Part shown: piece by piece, positions 16,889-25,373 of the stretch | Position numbering within the stretch: position 1 is the stretch's first letter | How the letters are laid out: every line of letters starts with the position of its first letter | Source: Arcticibacter tournemirensis | GTDB lineage: Bacteria > Bacteroidota > Bacteroidia > Sphingobacteriales > Sphingobacteriaceae | Assembly (NCBI RefSeq): GCF_006716645.1 | Contig: NZ_VFPL01000001.1 | Coordinates: 868,001 to 932,000, forward strand | Length of the DNA: 64,000 nucleotides | Direction: 5' to 3' | Notes under the pieces: model-generated | Seen by the model: only the letters and a program-made list of their open reading frames with translations | What the model was told of the DNA's origin: nothing | The model's database searches: none | Made by a program: the position numbers and the translations under genes

Positions 16889-17871
16889 AACTTCACCCTC
16901 TTCCCCTTGAGGGAAGAGATATCGTTTATGCTGGCCTTTTCTCTTTTTCGTTGCCGGGATTGCACCTCTTTGGGAACCTTCTTTCCCTTAGGCCACATCG
17001 CTTCCCGCAGGACATCGTTGCCAAAGTACTCCAGCATATCAAACACCCGCTGGGGCCGCCCTGTAGATTTCATTTCCTTGTCGTCGTCTTCCACGCGCTT
17101 TGCTCCGTAGCCTGCAGGAGCTTCGCCTTCTGAGGCATAAGTGGCGATCAGGGCTGCGGGACAATACTCCTTCGTGTTCATGCTCTCATAGCGCAGCTCA
17201 TACTCATTGTAGCTCAGGCAACTGACCGAAGCTATCAGGATCAAAAGACTTCCCTGGGGGACCTCGCCGTCAAACAGCAGCTCCTGTGCTTCTATGGTGT
17301 CGTCCTTGTCTATCTCCACATCCTTTACCCCCACATATTCATAGAACTCCTGCCGGAAGTTGAAGGCCACCAGCATGAAGCGTAGCCGATACCGGTCGAT
17401 CTTCTCCTTTTTAAAGGGAGAAACAATATCCGTTTGGGCATTGATCTGCGGAAGACTTACCACCACCTGTCCCTGCTTATTACGCCGGACTGCCGGTTTT
17501 ACCTTCAGGCAGTCGGAGAGTTTACTGTTGAGGTTAAACTCCATCCCCTCCAGGAAACCCAGTTCACCGTCGTGCAGGTCGCGTTCCCCGCGTCCTTTGA
17601 TACGGCTGTTACGGATACACTGGTAGACCGCCCTGGAGAGGCGGTTGATCATGCCGCCGTCGTAAAGATCGCGGTATGCCGGAAGGAAAGCCTCGCGGAT
17701 GACCCTTCCGCAGCTGCTTGACATGCCAAACTCGGAGGCACTCTCACGGCTGGCTACTGTTTGTTTAAATCTTTTGGGCTGCCCCTGAACCACGGTCATG
17801 CCCCTGTACCTGCGATAGATAACGGTCCCAGCCTTGCCGTGGATACCGCCCTTATTGTCTAAAATTGCCAT
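16885..17871 (-). CDS. Protein of unknown function (N-terminus resembling the DUF6266 pattern)
   Basis: This 328-residue protein has no signal peptide or membrane segment. Its start (MAILDNKGGIHGKAGTVIYR, then RYRGMTVVQGQP) recalls the pattern of DUF6266 proteins, which open with a glycine-rich G-x-x-G-K-x-G-x-V segment followed by a basic-aromatic stretch. The rest (about residues 100-250) looks beta-rich and the C-terminus is very basic (KGKKVPKEVQSRQRKREKAS). I know no function for this family. It converges on the RND permease gene with a 4-base overlap (CTAA holds both stops) and is followed upstream by a long non-coding stretch. Base composition seems slightly richer in GC than its neighbours, a weak hint of transfer. 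Confidence 0.6.
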   Translation of the reverse strand: MAILDNKGGIHGKAGTVIYRRYRGMTVVQGQPKRFKQTVASRESASEFGMSSSCGRVIREAFLPAYRDLYDGGMINRLSRAVYQCIRNSRIKGRGERDLHDGELGFLEGMEFNLNSKLSDCLKVKPAVRRNKQGQVVVSLPQINAQTDIVSPFKKEKIDRYRLRFMLVAFNFRQEFYEYVGVKDVEIDKDDTIEAQELLFDGEVPQGSLLILIASVSCLSYNEYELRYESMNTKEYCPAALIATYASEGEAPAGYGAKRVEDDDKEMKSTGRPQRVFDMLEYFGNDVLREAMWPKGKKVPKEVQSRQRKREKASINDISSLKGKRVKF

Positions 17872-18316
17872 ATATTAAGTTATTCTGCTTTTGCAGCAGC
17901 CATCAGCAATACGGTAAAGGAAACAGCACTATCCGGGATAAAAGGTCTTGCAAATGCCTGCCTGCACAGAGAGTAAAGTTGAGGATAAAAAGAAAAAAAT
18001 GCAGGAAAAAGTACAATTTAAAACGAATATAAAATACAGAAAATGAAAACATTGGAGTGACCGGGATCCCACCGGTGACTGCCCCCATTGTGTATGTCGC
18101 AAAAAAGAACCACTACAGAAGCAGTAGTGAGTCCATGTTTCATATAAAAACGTGGACTTATCGGGGGTTTTGCATGGGATTAGTACTGGTTCATACAAAC
18201 GCCGGTTAGCACGGGGTTAGTGCCGGGGTTGAGATTGTCAAAAGGCATAAAAAGGCTACTATCGAAAGGCAGCAACTTTCGTGAATTTTCGCTCGCTTTA
18301 TAAGATACTGAAAAGG
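17872..18316. other. Non-coding stretch between the unknown gene and the GntR gene
   Basis: Over 445 bp I see no convincing gene. It holds a likely terminator hairpin on the minus strand (18101-18130). It also holds an imperfect 7-bp hairpin (18131-18157, GTCCATG with CGTGGAC), a small ACCGG/CCGGT stem near 18062-18078, and a GC-rich stretch with repeated GGTTAG/GGGGTT (18201-18231). None forms a tRNA cloverleaf. Confidence 0.5.
18101..18130 (-). terminator. Probable intrinsic terminator downstream of the GntR gene
   Basis: On the minus strand a CACTAC/GTAGTG stem with a small loop (18111-18129) is followed by a run of six Ts (18101-18106 on the plus strand is AAAAAA). It lies about 190 bp after the GntR stop. 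Confidence 0.5.
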
Positions 18317-19366
18317 CTACAAGGAGTTTCTTAGAATAACCTTCGAGGGGTCGCGCATCCGTATTATCCTTTTTTCGATGATTGCCTTAGCTGCTTCTTC
18401 TCCCATTTTATCAAAGTCTGTACTGATCACCGTTATCCCGTTTTCAAGAACTTCCTTCACGGCAGTATCGTTATATGAAAGAAGTCCTATGTCTTTTCCC
18501 AGCTTCCAGTTATTTTTTCTTGAGAGTTTTATTATGCTGACATCGTCCAGATCGTACCTTCCGAAAGTGATGTAGACATTACCCTTTTCAAACGCTTCTT
18601 CCTCGACTCTATGAGCGATCTTGTTTTTAAATTTATACTCTTTGCTAAACAGTTTAAAGCCAGCTATAACCGCATGAGCATGATAGGCCTCCTCGGGCGC
18701 GATGAGAATAAGTTGGTTGTATTTCTTAAGCCGGGGCAGCAGTTCCACCAACGAATCATAAATATTGGATTTAAAGTCCTGGTAAATAGATGTATAATCG
18801 CCACTCAGGTTCTTTTCGTCATAATCAATGATAATCCTTTTATGGGGCGGAATCTGGTTTAATAGCGCTGAAGGATCTTCCCTCAGAAAGGTGGTGATCA
18901 CAAAGTGCGTGTAATTATTTAAATTTTCATGGATTAGCTTTTCAAATACTTTGAAGTTATGATGGTGGAAAAACACGTCTACATCCGCAAAATCTTTAAT
19001 GGTATTCAGAAAGGAATAGTAGATACGGTCGCGAAGGATGTTCATCTTGTCGAGAAGAAAAAATATCCTGTATGGATGATGCTGTGCTTTTCTTCTAACA
19101 TAATAGCCTTTCCGATATACTGATTCGATGATGCCTTTTTCTGAAAGATAATTTAAACCTTTAAGGACGGTTTCCTTACTCATGCCGAGCTGCTCTTCCA
19201 ACTGCTTTAAAGAGGGGAGGCGGTCGTTCACATGCAATTGATCTGTTTCTATCTGGTGATTTATGTGCTCTGCCAGTTGCATGTATTTCATACGGTGATT
19301 GAATGGCTGAAGAGACTCGTCTGCTGAGATTTCAGTCGCTTCAGGGGCGTGCGGTGACGATTTCAT
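18317..19366 (-). CDS. GntR-family regulator with LacI-like sugar-binding domain
   Basis: This 349-residue regulator has an N-terminal winged helix in about residues 25-92 (VNDRLPSLKQLEEQLGMSKE, then GLNYLSEKGIIESVYRKGYY). A periplasmic-binding-protein-like domain follows to the end (RIFFLLDKMNILRDRIYYSF ... DIGLLSYNDTAVKEVLENGI, STDFDKMGEEAAKAIIEKRI). That layout is used by Bacteroidota regulators that sense a sugar ligand. It is divergent from the susC operon, with 338 bp between starts, and both divergent promoters carry an ACCAGACCA motif. It should control the downstream locus and itself. No AraC or hybrid two-component regulator is present, so ligand binding happens in the cytoplasm. 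Confidence 0.9.
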   Translation of the reverse strand: MKSSPHAPEATEISADESLQPFNHRMKYMQLAEHINHQIETDQLHVNDRLPSLKQLEEQLGMSKETVLKGLNYLSEKGIIESVYRKGYYVRRKAQHHPYRIFFLLDKMNILRDRIYYSFLNTIKDFADVDVFFHHHNFKVFEKLIHENLNNYTHFVITTFLREDPSALLNQIPPHKRIIIDYDEKNLSGDYTSIYQDFKSNIYDSLVELLPRLKKYNQLILIAPEEAYHAHAVIAGFKLFSKEYKFKNKIAHRVEEEAFEKGNVYITFGRYDLDDVSIIKLSRKNNWKLGKDIGLLSYNDTAVKEVLENGITVISTDFDKMGEEAAKAIIEKRIIRMRDPSKVILRNSL

Positions 19367-19376
19367 AATTTAAACG

Positions 19377-19410
19377 CAAAAGTAAACAAATATTTATTGT
19401 TTTAACCAAA
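19377..19410 (-). promoter_or_regulatory. Promoter of the GntR gene
   Basis: The minus strand has TTTG (19407-19410), a 22-bp gap and TACTTTTG (19377-19384), a good Bacteroidota -33/-7 pair. The -33 element lies within the predicted operator at 19404-19420, consistent with autorepression. Confidence 0.5.
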
Positions 19411-19420
19411 CCAGACCAGT
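19404..19420. promoter_or_regulatory. Predicted GntR-regulator site 1
   Basis: AACCAAACCAGACCAGT overlaps the -33 element of the GntR gene. The 9-mer ACCAGACCA recurs at 19509-19517 in front of susC. It contains the AGACCA half-site known from HutC-type GntR operators (TGGTCTAGACCA). Confidence 0.42.
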
Positions 19421-19464
19421 CATGTTGCAAAGCTCATCGATATAGATTTTTTAAAAAACCTTTT

Positions 19465-19491
19465 TTTGTTAATTAAGAATATGTATACTTG
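19465..19491 (+). promoter_or_regulatory. Candidate susC operon promoter
   Basis: TTTG (19465-19468) and TATACTTG (19484-19491, one mismatch to TAnnTTTG) are separated by 15 bp, a little short. The predicted transcript start near 19497 places the second ACCAGACCA site just downstream, a typical repressor position. Confidence 0.35.
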
Positions 19492-19505
19492 CCTCAGTAA
19501 ATATA

Positions 19506-19527
19506 TAGACCAGACCAAACCAAACTA
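19506..19527. promoter_or_regulatory. Predicted GntR-regulator site 2
   Basis: TAGACCAGACCAAACCAAAC is a run of roughly 5-bp ACCAR units that contains the 9-mer ACCAGACCA shared with site 1. It lies between the putative transcript start and the leader ORF. Confidence 0.42.
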
Positions 19528-19549
19528 TAACGTATATAAATAACCAGTT

Positions 19550-19708
19550 ATGAAACATTCTTTTTTAATGCAATTAAAATTTGGGGGCTCGCCGGGGATG
19601 GACCTTTCATGGTGTGCAAATCCATTATGGATTGACAGGATAGTATTACTATGCTGGACTTGTCTTTATAGACAGAATGCCGGCAGTTCAATAGACTTTA
19701 AAGGATGA
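19550..19708 (+). CDS. 52-codon leader ORF translationally coupled to susC
   Basis: An uninterrupted frame runs from ATG at 19550 to TGA at 19706-19708. It encodes 52 residues that start MKHSFLMQLKFGGSPGMDLS and contain a hydrophobic, Trp/Cys-rich core (WIDRIVLLCWTCLYRQ). Its stop overlaps the susC start as ATGA (19705-19708), the classical layout for translational coupling. I do not recognise the peptide. It could be a regulatory leader whose translation opens the susC start, or a chance frame. In favour are the exact overlap and its filling nearly the whole leader; against are the short length and the lack of a visible ribosome site. Confidence 0.42.
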   Translation: MKHSFLMQLKFGGSPGMDLSWCANPLWIDRIVLLCWTCLYRQNAGSSIDFKG

Positions 19709-22700
19709 ATTTTATGAAAAAACAAATACCAGTTTATTTAGGTGTGCTTATTTTTTTCCTCATTTGTTCGCCGGTGGTAACCGCCTATGCACAGCAGAAG
19801 GTTTTTAAAACCATTTCCGGAAAGGTTGCCGATGGAATGAATGAGCCGTTGGCGGGTGTAACGGTAATGATCAAAGGTAAACAGACTGCTGTACAGACCA
19901 ATAACGATGGCCTTTATTCGATACCCGTAGCTGATTCGATGAATGTGATGCTTCGTTTTTCTTACATGGGTTTTACTACTAGAGAGATATGGGTAGCTGC
20001 AAAAAACACCATATTAAACGTGGTGTTGCAGAGCGATGTAAAAGCGTTGGACGATGTGGTTATCATTGGCTATGGCTCTGTACGAAGAAGAGATTTAACG
20101 GGAGCCGTTGGGCAGGCTGACGTTGGAGATATGAAGAAAGCCCCCGTTCCCAGCTTTGCGGAAGCACTGGCCGGACGGGTGGCTGGTGTACAGGTGAACT
20201 CCAACGACGGGCAGCCTGGAAATGAAATGAATATCGTAGTAAGAGGAAACAATTCCGTTACTCAGGATAATTCGCCGTTGTATGTAATTGATGGATTTCC
20301 TGTGGAAACTGCTTCGAACAATATTATAAACCCCGAGGAAATAGAAAGTATTGAAGTCTTAAAGGATGCTTCCGCTACGGCTATATACGGAGCAAGAGGC
20401 GCCAATGGTGTAATCATGATTACAACAAAGAAAGGAAAGAAGGGCGAGCCTGTCATAAGCTATGATGGATGGGTTGGCAGCCATCAGGTCAATAAAAAGC
20501 AGGAAGTATTAAGTCCCTATGAGTTTGTAAAATATCAGCTTGAGCAAAATCCTACTGTCTATACTCCTATTTATCTGAACAACGGGAAAACAATCGAAGA
20601 TTACAGGGATGTAAAGGGAATTAATTGGCAGGATCAGGTTCTCAGGACGGCGTTGGTGCAGAATCATAACCTGGCGATCAGGGGAGGAAATGAGAAAACC
20701 CGATATTCGTTGTCCGGATCTTATTTAGATCAGCAAGGTGTTATTCTGAACAGCGGTTTCAGACGCTATCAGGGGCGGTTCGGCTTGGAGCAGGATGTTA
20801 GTACAAAATTCAGAGCTTCAGTGAATGTCAATTATTCTGCAACCAAACGTTACGGAACCATTGCTGCAGATGCACAGACCAGCCCAACCGCCAGTTTGAT
20901 GTATAGTATGTGGGGATTCAGGCCTGTGACCGGAGATTCGATCAAAGACGCTAATTTACTGGAGCAGCTTTTTGATCCTGATATAGATCCGAGCGCAAAT
21001 ACTGATCTGCGTATTAATCCCTTGCTGGCAACAATCAATGAGTATAATCCATTATTCAATAATGTTCTGATTGTAAATACTCTGGGAGAATATAAAATCA
21101 CAAAAGATCTGTCATTCCGTGTAACAGGTGGGTTGACAAGTACTAATCAGAGAAGGGAACTATTTAATAATTCTAATTCCCGTCTTGGCCATAATTATAC
21201 GAATAACAAAGTAAACGGAACAATCAGCAACCGGGAAATAACCAATCTTTTGAATGAAAATACTATCAGGTACAATAAAAGATTTAGCAAAGATCACAAT
21301 TTAAAAGTGCTTGCAGGGGTCACGATACAGGATATACGTGACTTTTCTAATGGCTTTACTTCAACGCTTGTTCCAAATGAATCTTTGGGTATTAAAGGAT
21401 TAGACGAGGGACAGATTACAGCAGCCCCGACCACTGATTTATCAAGTGGTTTACTGTCTTATTTGAGTCGTGTAGATTATTCTTATAGGAACCGATACTT
21501 GTTTACGGCTTCTATCAGAGCCGACGGATCATCGAAGTTTCTTAAAGAGAATCGCTGGGCATACTTTCCTTCCGCTGCATTTGCCTGGCGCATGAAGGAT
21601 GAAAGTTTCATGCAAAAACTCGAGTTTTTAAGCGAAGGAAAAGTAAGAATCGGCTACGGAGCTACCGGAAACAACAGGGTCGGCGAATATGCTGCTCTGA
21701 CGGCTTTACAGATCAATGCTTCGTCGGGATATGCCACTGGAAATAATGCCGGGCAGGGAATTGTGCCCACTAATCTGGGAAATACTGCGTTGAAATGGGA
21801 AACGACGGTTCAATCGAACGCCGGAATAGATCTGGGGTTTTTTAAAAACAGAATTAGTCTGACGGCCGATTACTATTACAAAGAAACGAAGGACCTGTTA
21901 TTAAGGGCTACCCTTGCACCCAGTATGGGGTTTTTGTATGCCTTTAAAAATATAGGGAGAGTTTCTAACCGTGGCCTTGAACTTACTTTGAGTACGATAA
22001 ATATTGAACGTAAGAATTTCTCGTGGTCATCAGATTTTAATATCGCCTTTAACCGGAATAAGGTACTGTCTTTGAATGAGGATGAACCTAGCCTGGCGAC
22101 GCGTGTAACATGGGGAAATTTTAATAATGCCTTCCCCTACATTGCAATTCCCGGAAAACCCATCGCTCTTTTTTACGGGATGCTTTTCGATGGCGTATAT
22201 CAATACAGTGATTTTGATGGTACTACTGGCAGAGGTTATGTTCTGAAAAGAGGAATCCCTAACAATGGGGTTGCGAGAGAAAATATAAAGCCGGGTGATG
22301 TAAGGTTTAAAGATATCAATGGTGACAGTCAGATAGATAATAATGATCTTACCATCATTGGCGACCCGAACCCGTTGCATACCGGTGGGTTCAATAATAA
22401 TTTGTCGTATAAAAAATTCGATCTGAATGTTTTTTTACAATGGAGTTATGGGGGAGATCTCCTAAATGCAAACAGGATAGAGTTCGAGGGCGGAGATCCG
22501 GTAACCAGGAATTTCCTTAATATGTTTGAATCGTTTGAAAATAGGTGGACTCCTGAAAATCAGACGAATGATTTGTACAGAGTGGGAGGGCAGGGGCCGG
22601 CGGTATATTCGTCAAGAACAATAGAGGACGGCTCTTTTCTCCGGTTGAAAACGCTTGCGCTTGGATATACGCTACCTGCTACGGTTTTGAAAAAAATTAA

Positions 22701-22872
22701 CGTCAAAACGTTAAGGATATATGCAGCTGCTCAGAATCTGGTTACCTGGACCAATTACTCAGGCCTGGATCCGGAAGTGTCTACCGTAAATTCGGCGCTA
22801 ACGCCAGGGTTTGACTGGTCTCCATATCCTCGTCCAAGGACAATCACACTGGGTTTAAATGCGACTTTTTAA
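19705..22872 (+). CDS. susC: SusC/RagA-type TonB-dependent outer-membrane transporter
   Basis: This 1055-residue protein has a signal peptide (IPVYLGVLIFFLICSPVVTA). A carboxypeptidase-regulatory-like beta domain of the N-terminal extension follows in about residues 36-112 (ISGKVADGMNEPLAGVTVMI). Then come a TonB box (DDVVIIGYGSVRRRDLTGAV), the plug domain (VIDGFPVETASNNIINPEEI; ATAIYGARGANGVIMITTKK) and a long beta-barrel ending in an aromatic strand (TITLGLNATF). SusC proteins are the TonB-driven barrels that import oligosaccharides capped by SusD. The start overlaps the stop of the leader ORF, and susD follows after 9 bp. Confidence 0.95.
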   Translation: MNFMKKQIPVYLGVLIFFLICSPVVTAYAQQKVFKTISGKVADGMNEPLAGVTVMIKGKQTAVQTNNDGLYSIPVADSMNVMLRFSYMGFTTREIWVAAKNTILNVVLQSDVKALDDVVIIGYGSVRRRDLTGAVGQADVGDMKKAPVPSFAEALAGRVAGVQVNSNDGQPGNEMNIVVRGNNSVTQDNSPLYVIDGFPVETASNNIINPEEIESIEVLKDASATAIYGARGANGVIMITTKKGKKGEPVISYDGWVGSHQVNKKQEVLSPYEFVKYQLEQNPTVYTPIYLNNGKTIEDYRDVKGINWQDQVLRTALVQNHNLAIRGGNEKTRYSLSGSYLDQQGVILNSGFRRYQGRFGLEQDVSTKFRASVNVNYSATKRYGTIAADAQTSPTASLMYSMWGFRPVTGDSIKDANLLEQLFDPDIDPSANTDLRINPLLATINEYNPLFNNVLIVNTLGEYKITKDLSFRVTGGLTSTNQRRELFNNSNSRLGHNYTNNKVNGTISNREITNLLNENTIRYNKRFSKDHNLKVLAGVTIQDIRDFSNGFTSTLVPNESLGIKGLDEGQITAAPTTDLSSGLLSYLSRVDYSYRNRYLFTASIRADGSSKFLKENRWAYFPSAAFAWRMKDESFMQKLEFLSEGKVRIGYGATGNNRVGEYAALTALQINASSGYATGNNAGQGIVPTNLGNTALKWETTVQSNAGIDLGFFKNRISLTADYYYKETKDLLLRATLAPSMGFLYAFKNIGRVSNRGLELTLSTINIERKNFSWSSDFNIAFNRNKVLSLNEDEPSLATRVTWGNFNNAFPYIAIPGKPIALFYGMLFDGVYQYSDFDGTTGRGYVLKRGIPNNGVARENIKPGDVRFKDINGDSQIDNNDLTIIGDPNPLHTGGFNNNLSYKKFDLNVFLQWSYGGDLLNANRIEFEGGDPVTRNFLNMFESFENRWTPENQTNDLYRVGGQGPAVYSSRTIEDGSFLRLKTLALGYTLPATVLKKINVKTLRIYAAAQNLVTWTNYSGLDPEVSTVNSALTPGFDWSPYPRPRTITLGLNATF

Positions 22873-22881
22873 TCTTCAATA

Positions 22882-24459
22882 ATGGTTAATATGAAAGGTT
22901 TACTTTTTTTTCTGATCACGGTAGTGCTCTGTTTTTCTTCCTGTTCAAAACTGTTGGACAAGGAGCCGGATTTTGTAACTCCTGACAAGTATTTTAATAC
23001 TGAAGACGAGTTAATGAAAAGTCTGAATGGGGTATACAATCGCCTGATCGATCCGAACGGCCGGATGTACAGCAGGGCATTGTTTAGCTATTTCGCTGTA
23101 AGCGATGAAGCATTTTTTAAGAATATATCAATAAATAACATCCGCGTAATGGCAATGGATGCGGCCGATCTTGATATAGGTCGTTTTTGGGAGGTTTGTT
23201 ACGAGGGCATTAACCGGGCTAACTTATTGATAGAACATGTTGATGGTGCGAATATAGATGCTCAACGGAGAGATGCCATCAAGGGAGAAGCTTTGTTTTT
23301 GCGGGGTTACTACTATTTTATACTGTGCGATTTCTTCGGGGCCGTTCCTTTAAAGCTGCAGGCGACTCAGTCGCCAAACGATCCGTTCCTGCCCCGGGCT
23401 TCGCTGTCAGAGGTATATAACCAGATCGTGAAGGACATGAAGGAGGCAGAAGGACTGGTGCACGATATCGATTATTTTTCCTATAATGAGCGTGTTTCTA
23501 AAACAGCGGTTCAGGCCATTCTTTCAAGAGTGTTTCTAAAAATGGCCGGGGAGCCATTAAAGGACGTATCTAAATTCAATGATGCGCTGGAATATGCCAA
23601 TAAGGTGATTGCCTCCGGAAAGCATTCGTTAAATCCGAGTTTCAGTCAGATCTTCATTAATCATTGCCAGAAAATCAATGAGCCGAAGGAATGTCTGTGG
23701 GAGATTGGGATGTATGGCAATAAAATTGGGAACGTTGATCTTGCCGGAATGGTGGGGGTTGAGAACGGTATTGAATGCCCGAGCGAGGCGATTGGATATT
23801 CTGGCGGTGCCATGCGTGTTACGGCCAAGTTGTACAATCTTTTTGGGAATGCGGATACATTGCGTCGTAATTGGAGCATTGCACCTTACAAATATGTGAC
23901 TTCGAATGGCGCGACAGTTCGCTCTTATTTTACGGGTCAGCAGTTGTATGACCGTAATCCGGGCAAGTGGCGGCGGGAATACGAAACGGGAACCAAGGCA
24001 CGAAGCTATAATGCAACGAATTTCCCGGTTATACGGTATGCCGATGTCCTGCTTATGAAGGCGGAGGCTGAAAACGAAGTACATGGCGGTCCGACCGAAG
24101 AAGCCTACAAAGCTATCAACCAAGTACGCAGGCGGGCATTCGGAAAACCCTTAGATGCAGCTAATCTGGTTTGCGATATTCCGCAGGGATTAGATAAAGA
24201 TCACTTTCTGACTGAAGTCCAGAACGAACGTGCCAGGGAGCTATGCTTTGAAGGTTTGCGTAAGCATGACCTGATCCGCTGGGGCAGCTATGTAACGACG
24301 ATGAATGTGACGGGAAGGGATATAGCGGCAACGGCTCCTTCTACTTACAGATATGCCGGCAACGCCGGGATCAATACCACTGCAAGGAATGTATTGTTCC
24401 CGATACCTAATACAGAAATAACTGTCAACAAACAGATAATCCAGAATACAGGATGGTAG
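22882..24459 (+). CDS. susD: SusD/RagB-type nutrient-binding lipoprotein
   Basis: This 525-residue surface lipoprotein has the lipobox FSSC (Cys near residue 21), then SKLLDKEPDFVTPDKYFNTE, the standard SusD N-terminus. TPR-like helices follow (IKGEALFLRGYYYFILCDFF) and the SusD C-terminal region (NERARELCFEGLRKHDLIRW). It caps the SusC barrel and binds glycan at the cell surface. The ATG at 22882 is used; the ATG at 22891 would shorten it by three residues and fits the signal peptide equally well. It overlaps the next frame by a few bases, but that gene probably starts at 24483. Confidence 0.95.
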   Translation: MVNMKGLLFFLITVVLCFSSCSKLLDKEPDFVTPDKYFNTEDELMKSLNGVYNRLIDPNGRMYSRALFSYFAVSDEAFFKNISINNIRVMAMDAADLDIGRFWEVCYEGINRANLLIEHVDGANIDAQRRDAIKGEALFLRGYYYFILCDFFGAVPLKLQATQSPNDPFLPRASLSEVYNQIVKDMKEAEGLVHDIDYFSYNERVSKTAVQAILSRVFLKMAGEPLKDVSKFNDALEYANKVIASGKHSLNPSFSQIFINHCQKINEPKECLWEIGMYGNKIGNVDLAGMVGVENGIECPSEAIGYSGGAMRVTAKLYNLFGNADTLRRNWSIAPYKYVTSNGATVRSYFTGQQLYDRNPGKWRREYETGTKARSYNATNFPVIRYADVLLMKAEAENEVHGGPTEEAYKAINQVRRRAFGKPLDAANLVCDIPQGLDKDHFLTEVQNERARELCFEGLRKHDLIRWGSYVTTMNVTGRDIAATAPSTYRYAGNAGINTTARNVLFPIPNTEITVNKQIIQNTGW

Positions 24460-24482
24460 GAATACCACAAAAGTTTTATCGT

Positions 24483-25364
24483 ATGCATAAGATCTTTTTA
24501 TACATTTTTTGTGTTTTCATCGCAGCGGGATGCTCGAAGGAAAAAGTAGTTGTACCTGATTTTGAAATTTCCACAGAATCTGGTACCTATAAGGTGGGCG
24601 ACACTATCACATTCAATTTCTCTGGAAAGCCCGATAATATTACGTTTTATTCGGGAGAACCCGGGCATAACTTTGACTACAGGTCGCGGACCGTCGCAGA
24701 TAATGACCTGCAGATCGAATTTAAAACGCTTGTACAGTATGCGGTCATCTATGACAATCTTAAACTATTGGTCTCTACGGATTTTAATGGTATTTATAGT
24801 GCCGATAATCTCAAACTGGCAACATGGACCGATATCTCTGATCGGGCAACTTTTTCAGCCGGACAGGATAATGTTTCTTCGGGGGTTATCAGCCTTAAGC
24901 CCTATGTCAGAGATAACAGCCTGCTATATGTGGCTTTTCACTATACGGACTACAAAAAGTCGCAAGGGCAGAACCGTTGGATAATACGAACATTTACCGC
25001 CGACAAAATATCACCGGAGGGGGTGGTATCCAATTTGGCGACAATGGCTACAGGCGGGTGGAAAGGTATTAGCTTACTGAACAGCACGCAGGTATGGACG
25101 ATCTCTTCGACTCAGTTATTAATGTATGGAGGAACAGCTGCCAATGAAGACAACGACGATTGGGTGATCTCTAAAGGTTTCGATTTCCAATCAGTAGAGC
25201 CCGACCTCGGGATCGCGCTGAAAAACGTTAGTACCAGATTGGATAGTTATCAACATGTTTATACAGAGCCTGGAACTTATAAAGTGGTGTTCGAAGCATC
25301 ATCCGTTAGGTACAATGGTGAGAAGCGGGTGGTCAAGGAGCTGTCGCTGCAAATAATGCCGTAA
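24483..25364 (+). CDS. DUF5017-type surface lipoprotein of the utilisation locus
   Basis: This 293-residue protein begins MHKIFLYIFCVFIAAGCSKE, a lipoprotein signal with lipobox IAAGC. The mature part starts VVVPDFEISTESGTYKVGDT and contains an immunoglobulin-like beta fold (DTITFNFSGKPDNITFYSGE). A jelly-roll-like second half ends in YTEPGTYKVVFEASSVRYNG. This matches the DUF5017 proteins that follow SusCD in many loci and are thought to bind glycan on the surface. An ATG at 24453 inside susD is in frame, but its first ten residues precede the signal peptide and look spurious. The ligand is unknown. Confidence 0.78.
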   Translation: MHKIFLYIFCVFIAAGCSKEKVVVPDFEISTESGTYKVGDTITFNFSGKPDNITFYSGEPGHNFDYRSRTVADNDLQIEFKTLVQYAVIYDNLKLLVSTDFNGIYSADNLKLATWTDISDRATFSAGQDNVSSGVISLKPYVRDNSLLYVAFHYTDYKKSQGQNRWIIRTFTADKISPEGVVSNLATMATGGWKGISLLNSTQVWTISSTQLLMYGGTAANEDNDDWVISKGFDFQSVEPDLGIALKNVSTRLDSYQHVYTEPGTYKVVFEASSVRYNGEKRVVKELSLQIMP

Positions 25365-25373
25365 TGTTCTGAT

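Noticed and set aside
18060-18080. tRNA T-arm-like sequence near a GATCCC stretch
   Set aside because: Flanking bases cannot form the acceptor, D and anticodon arms of a cloverleaf.
17929-18198. Minus-strand 89-codon frame in the long gap before the GntR gene
   Set aside because: It is rich in Cys, Phe and Ser with no domain, and it runs across the predicted terminator hairpin.
19490-19704. Riboswitch in the susC leader
   Set aside because: No known aptamer core is visible. The region is better explained by an open frame and repeated ACCAR motifs.
23629-24123. Minus-strand open frame of 164 codons inside susD
   Set aside because: It lies fully antisense to a clear SusD gene, has no family resemblance and follows its codon periodicity.
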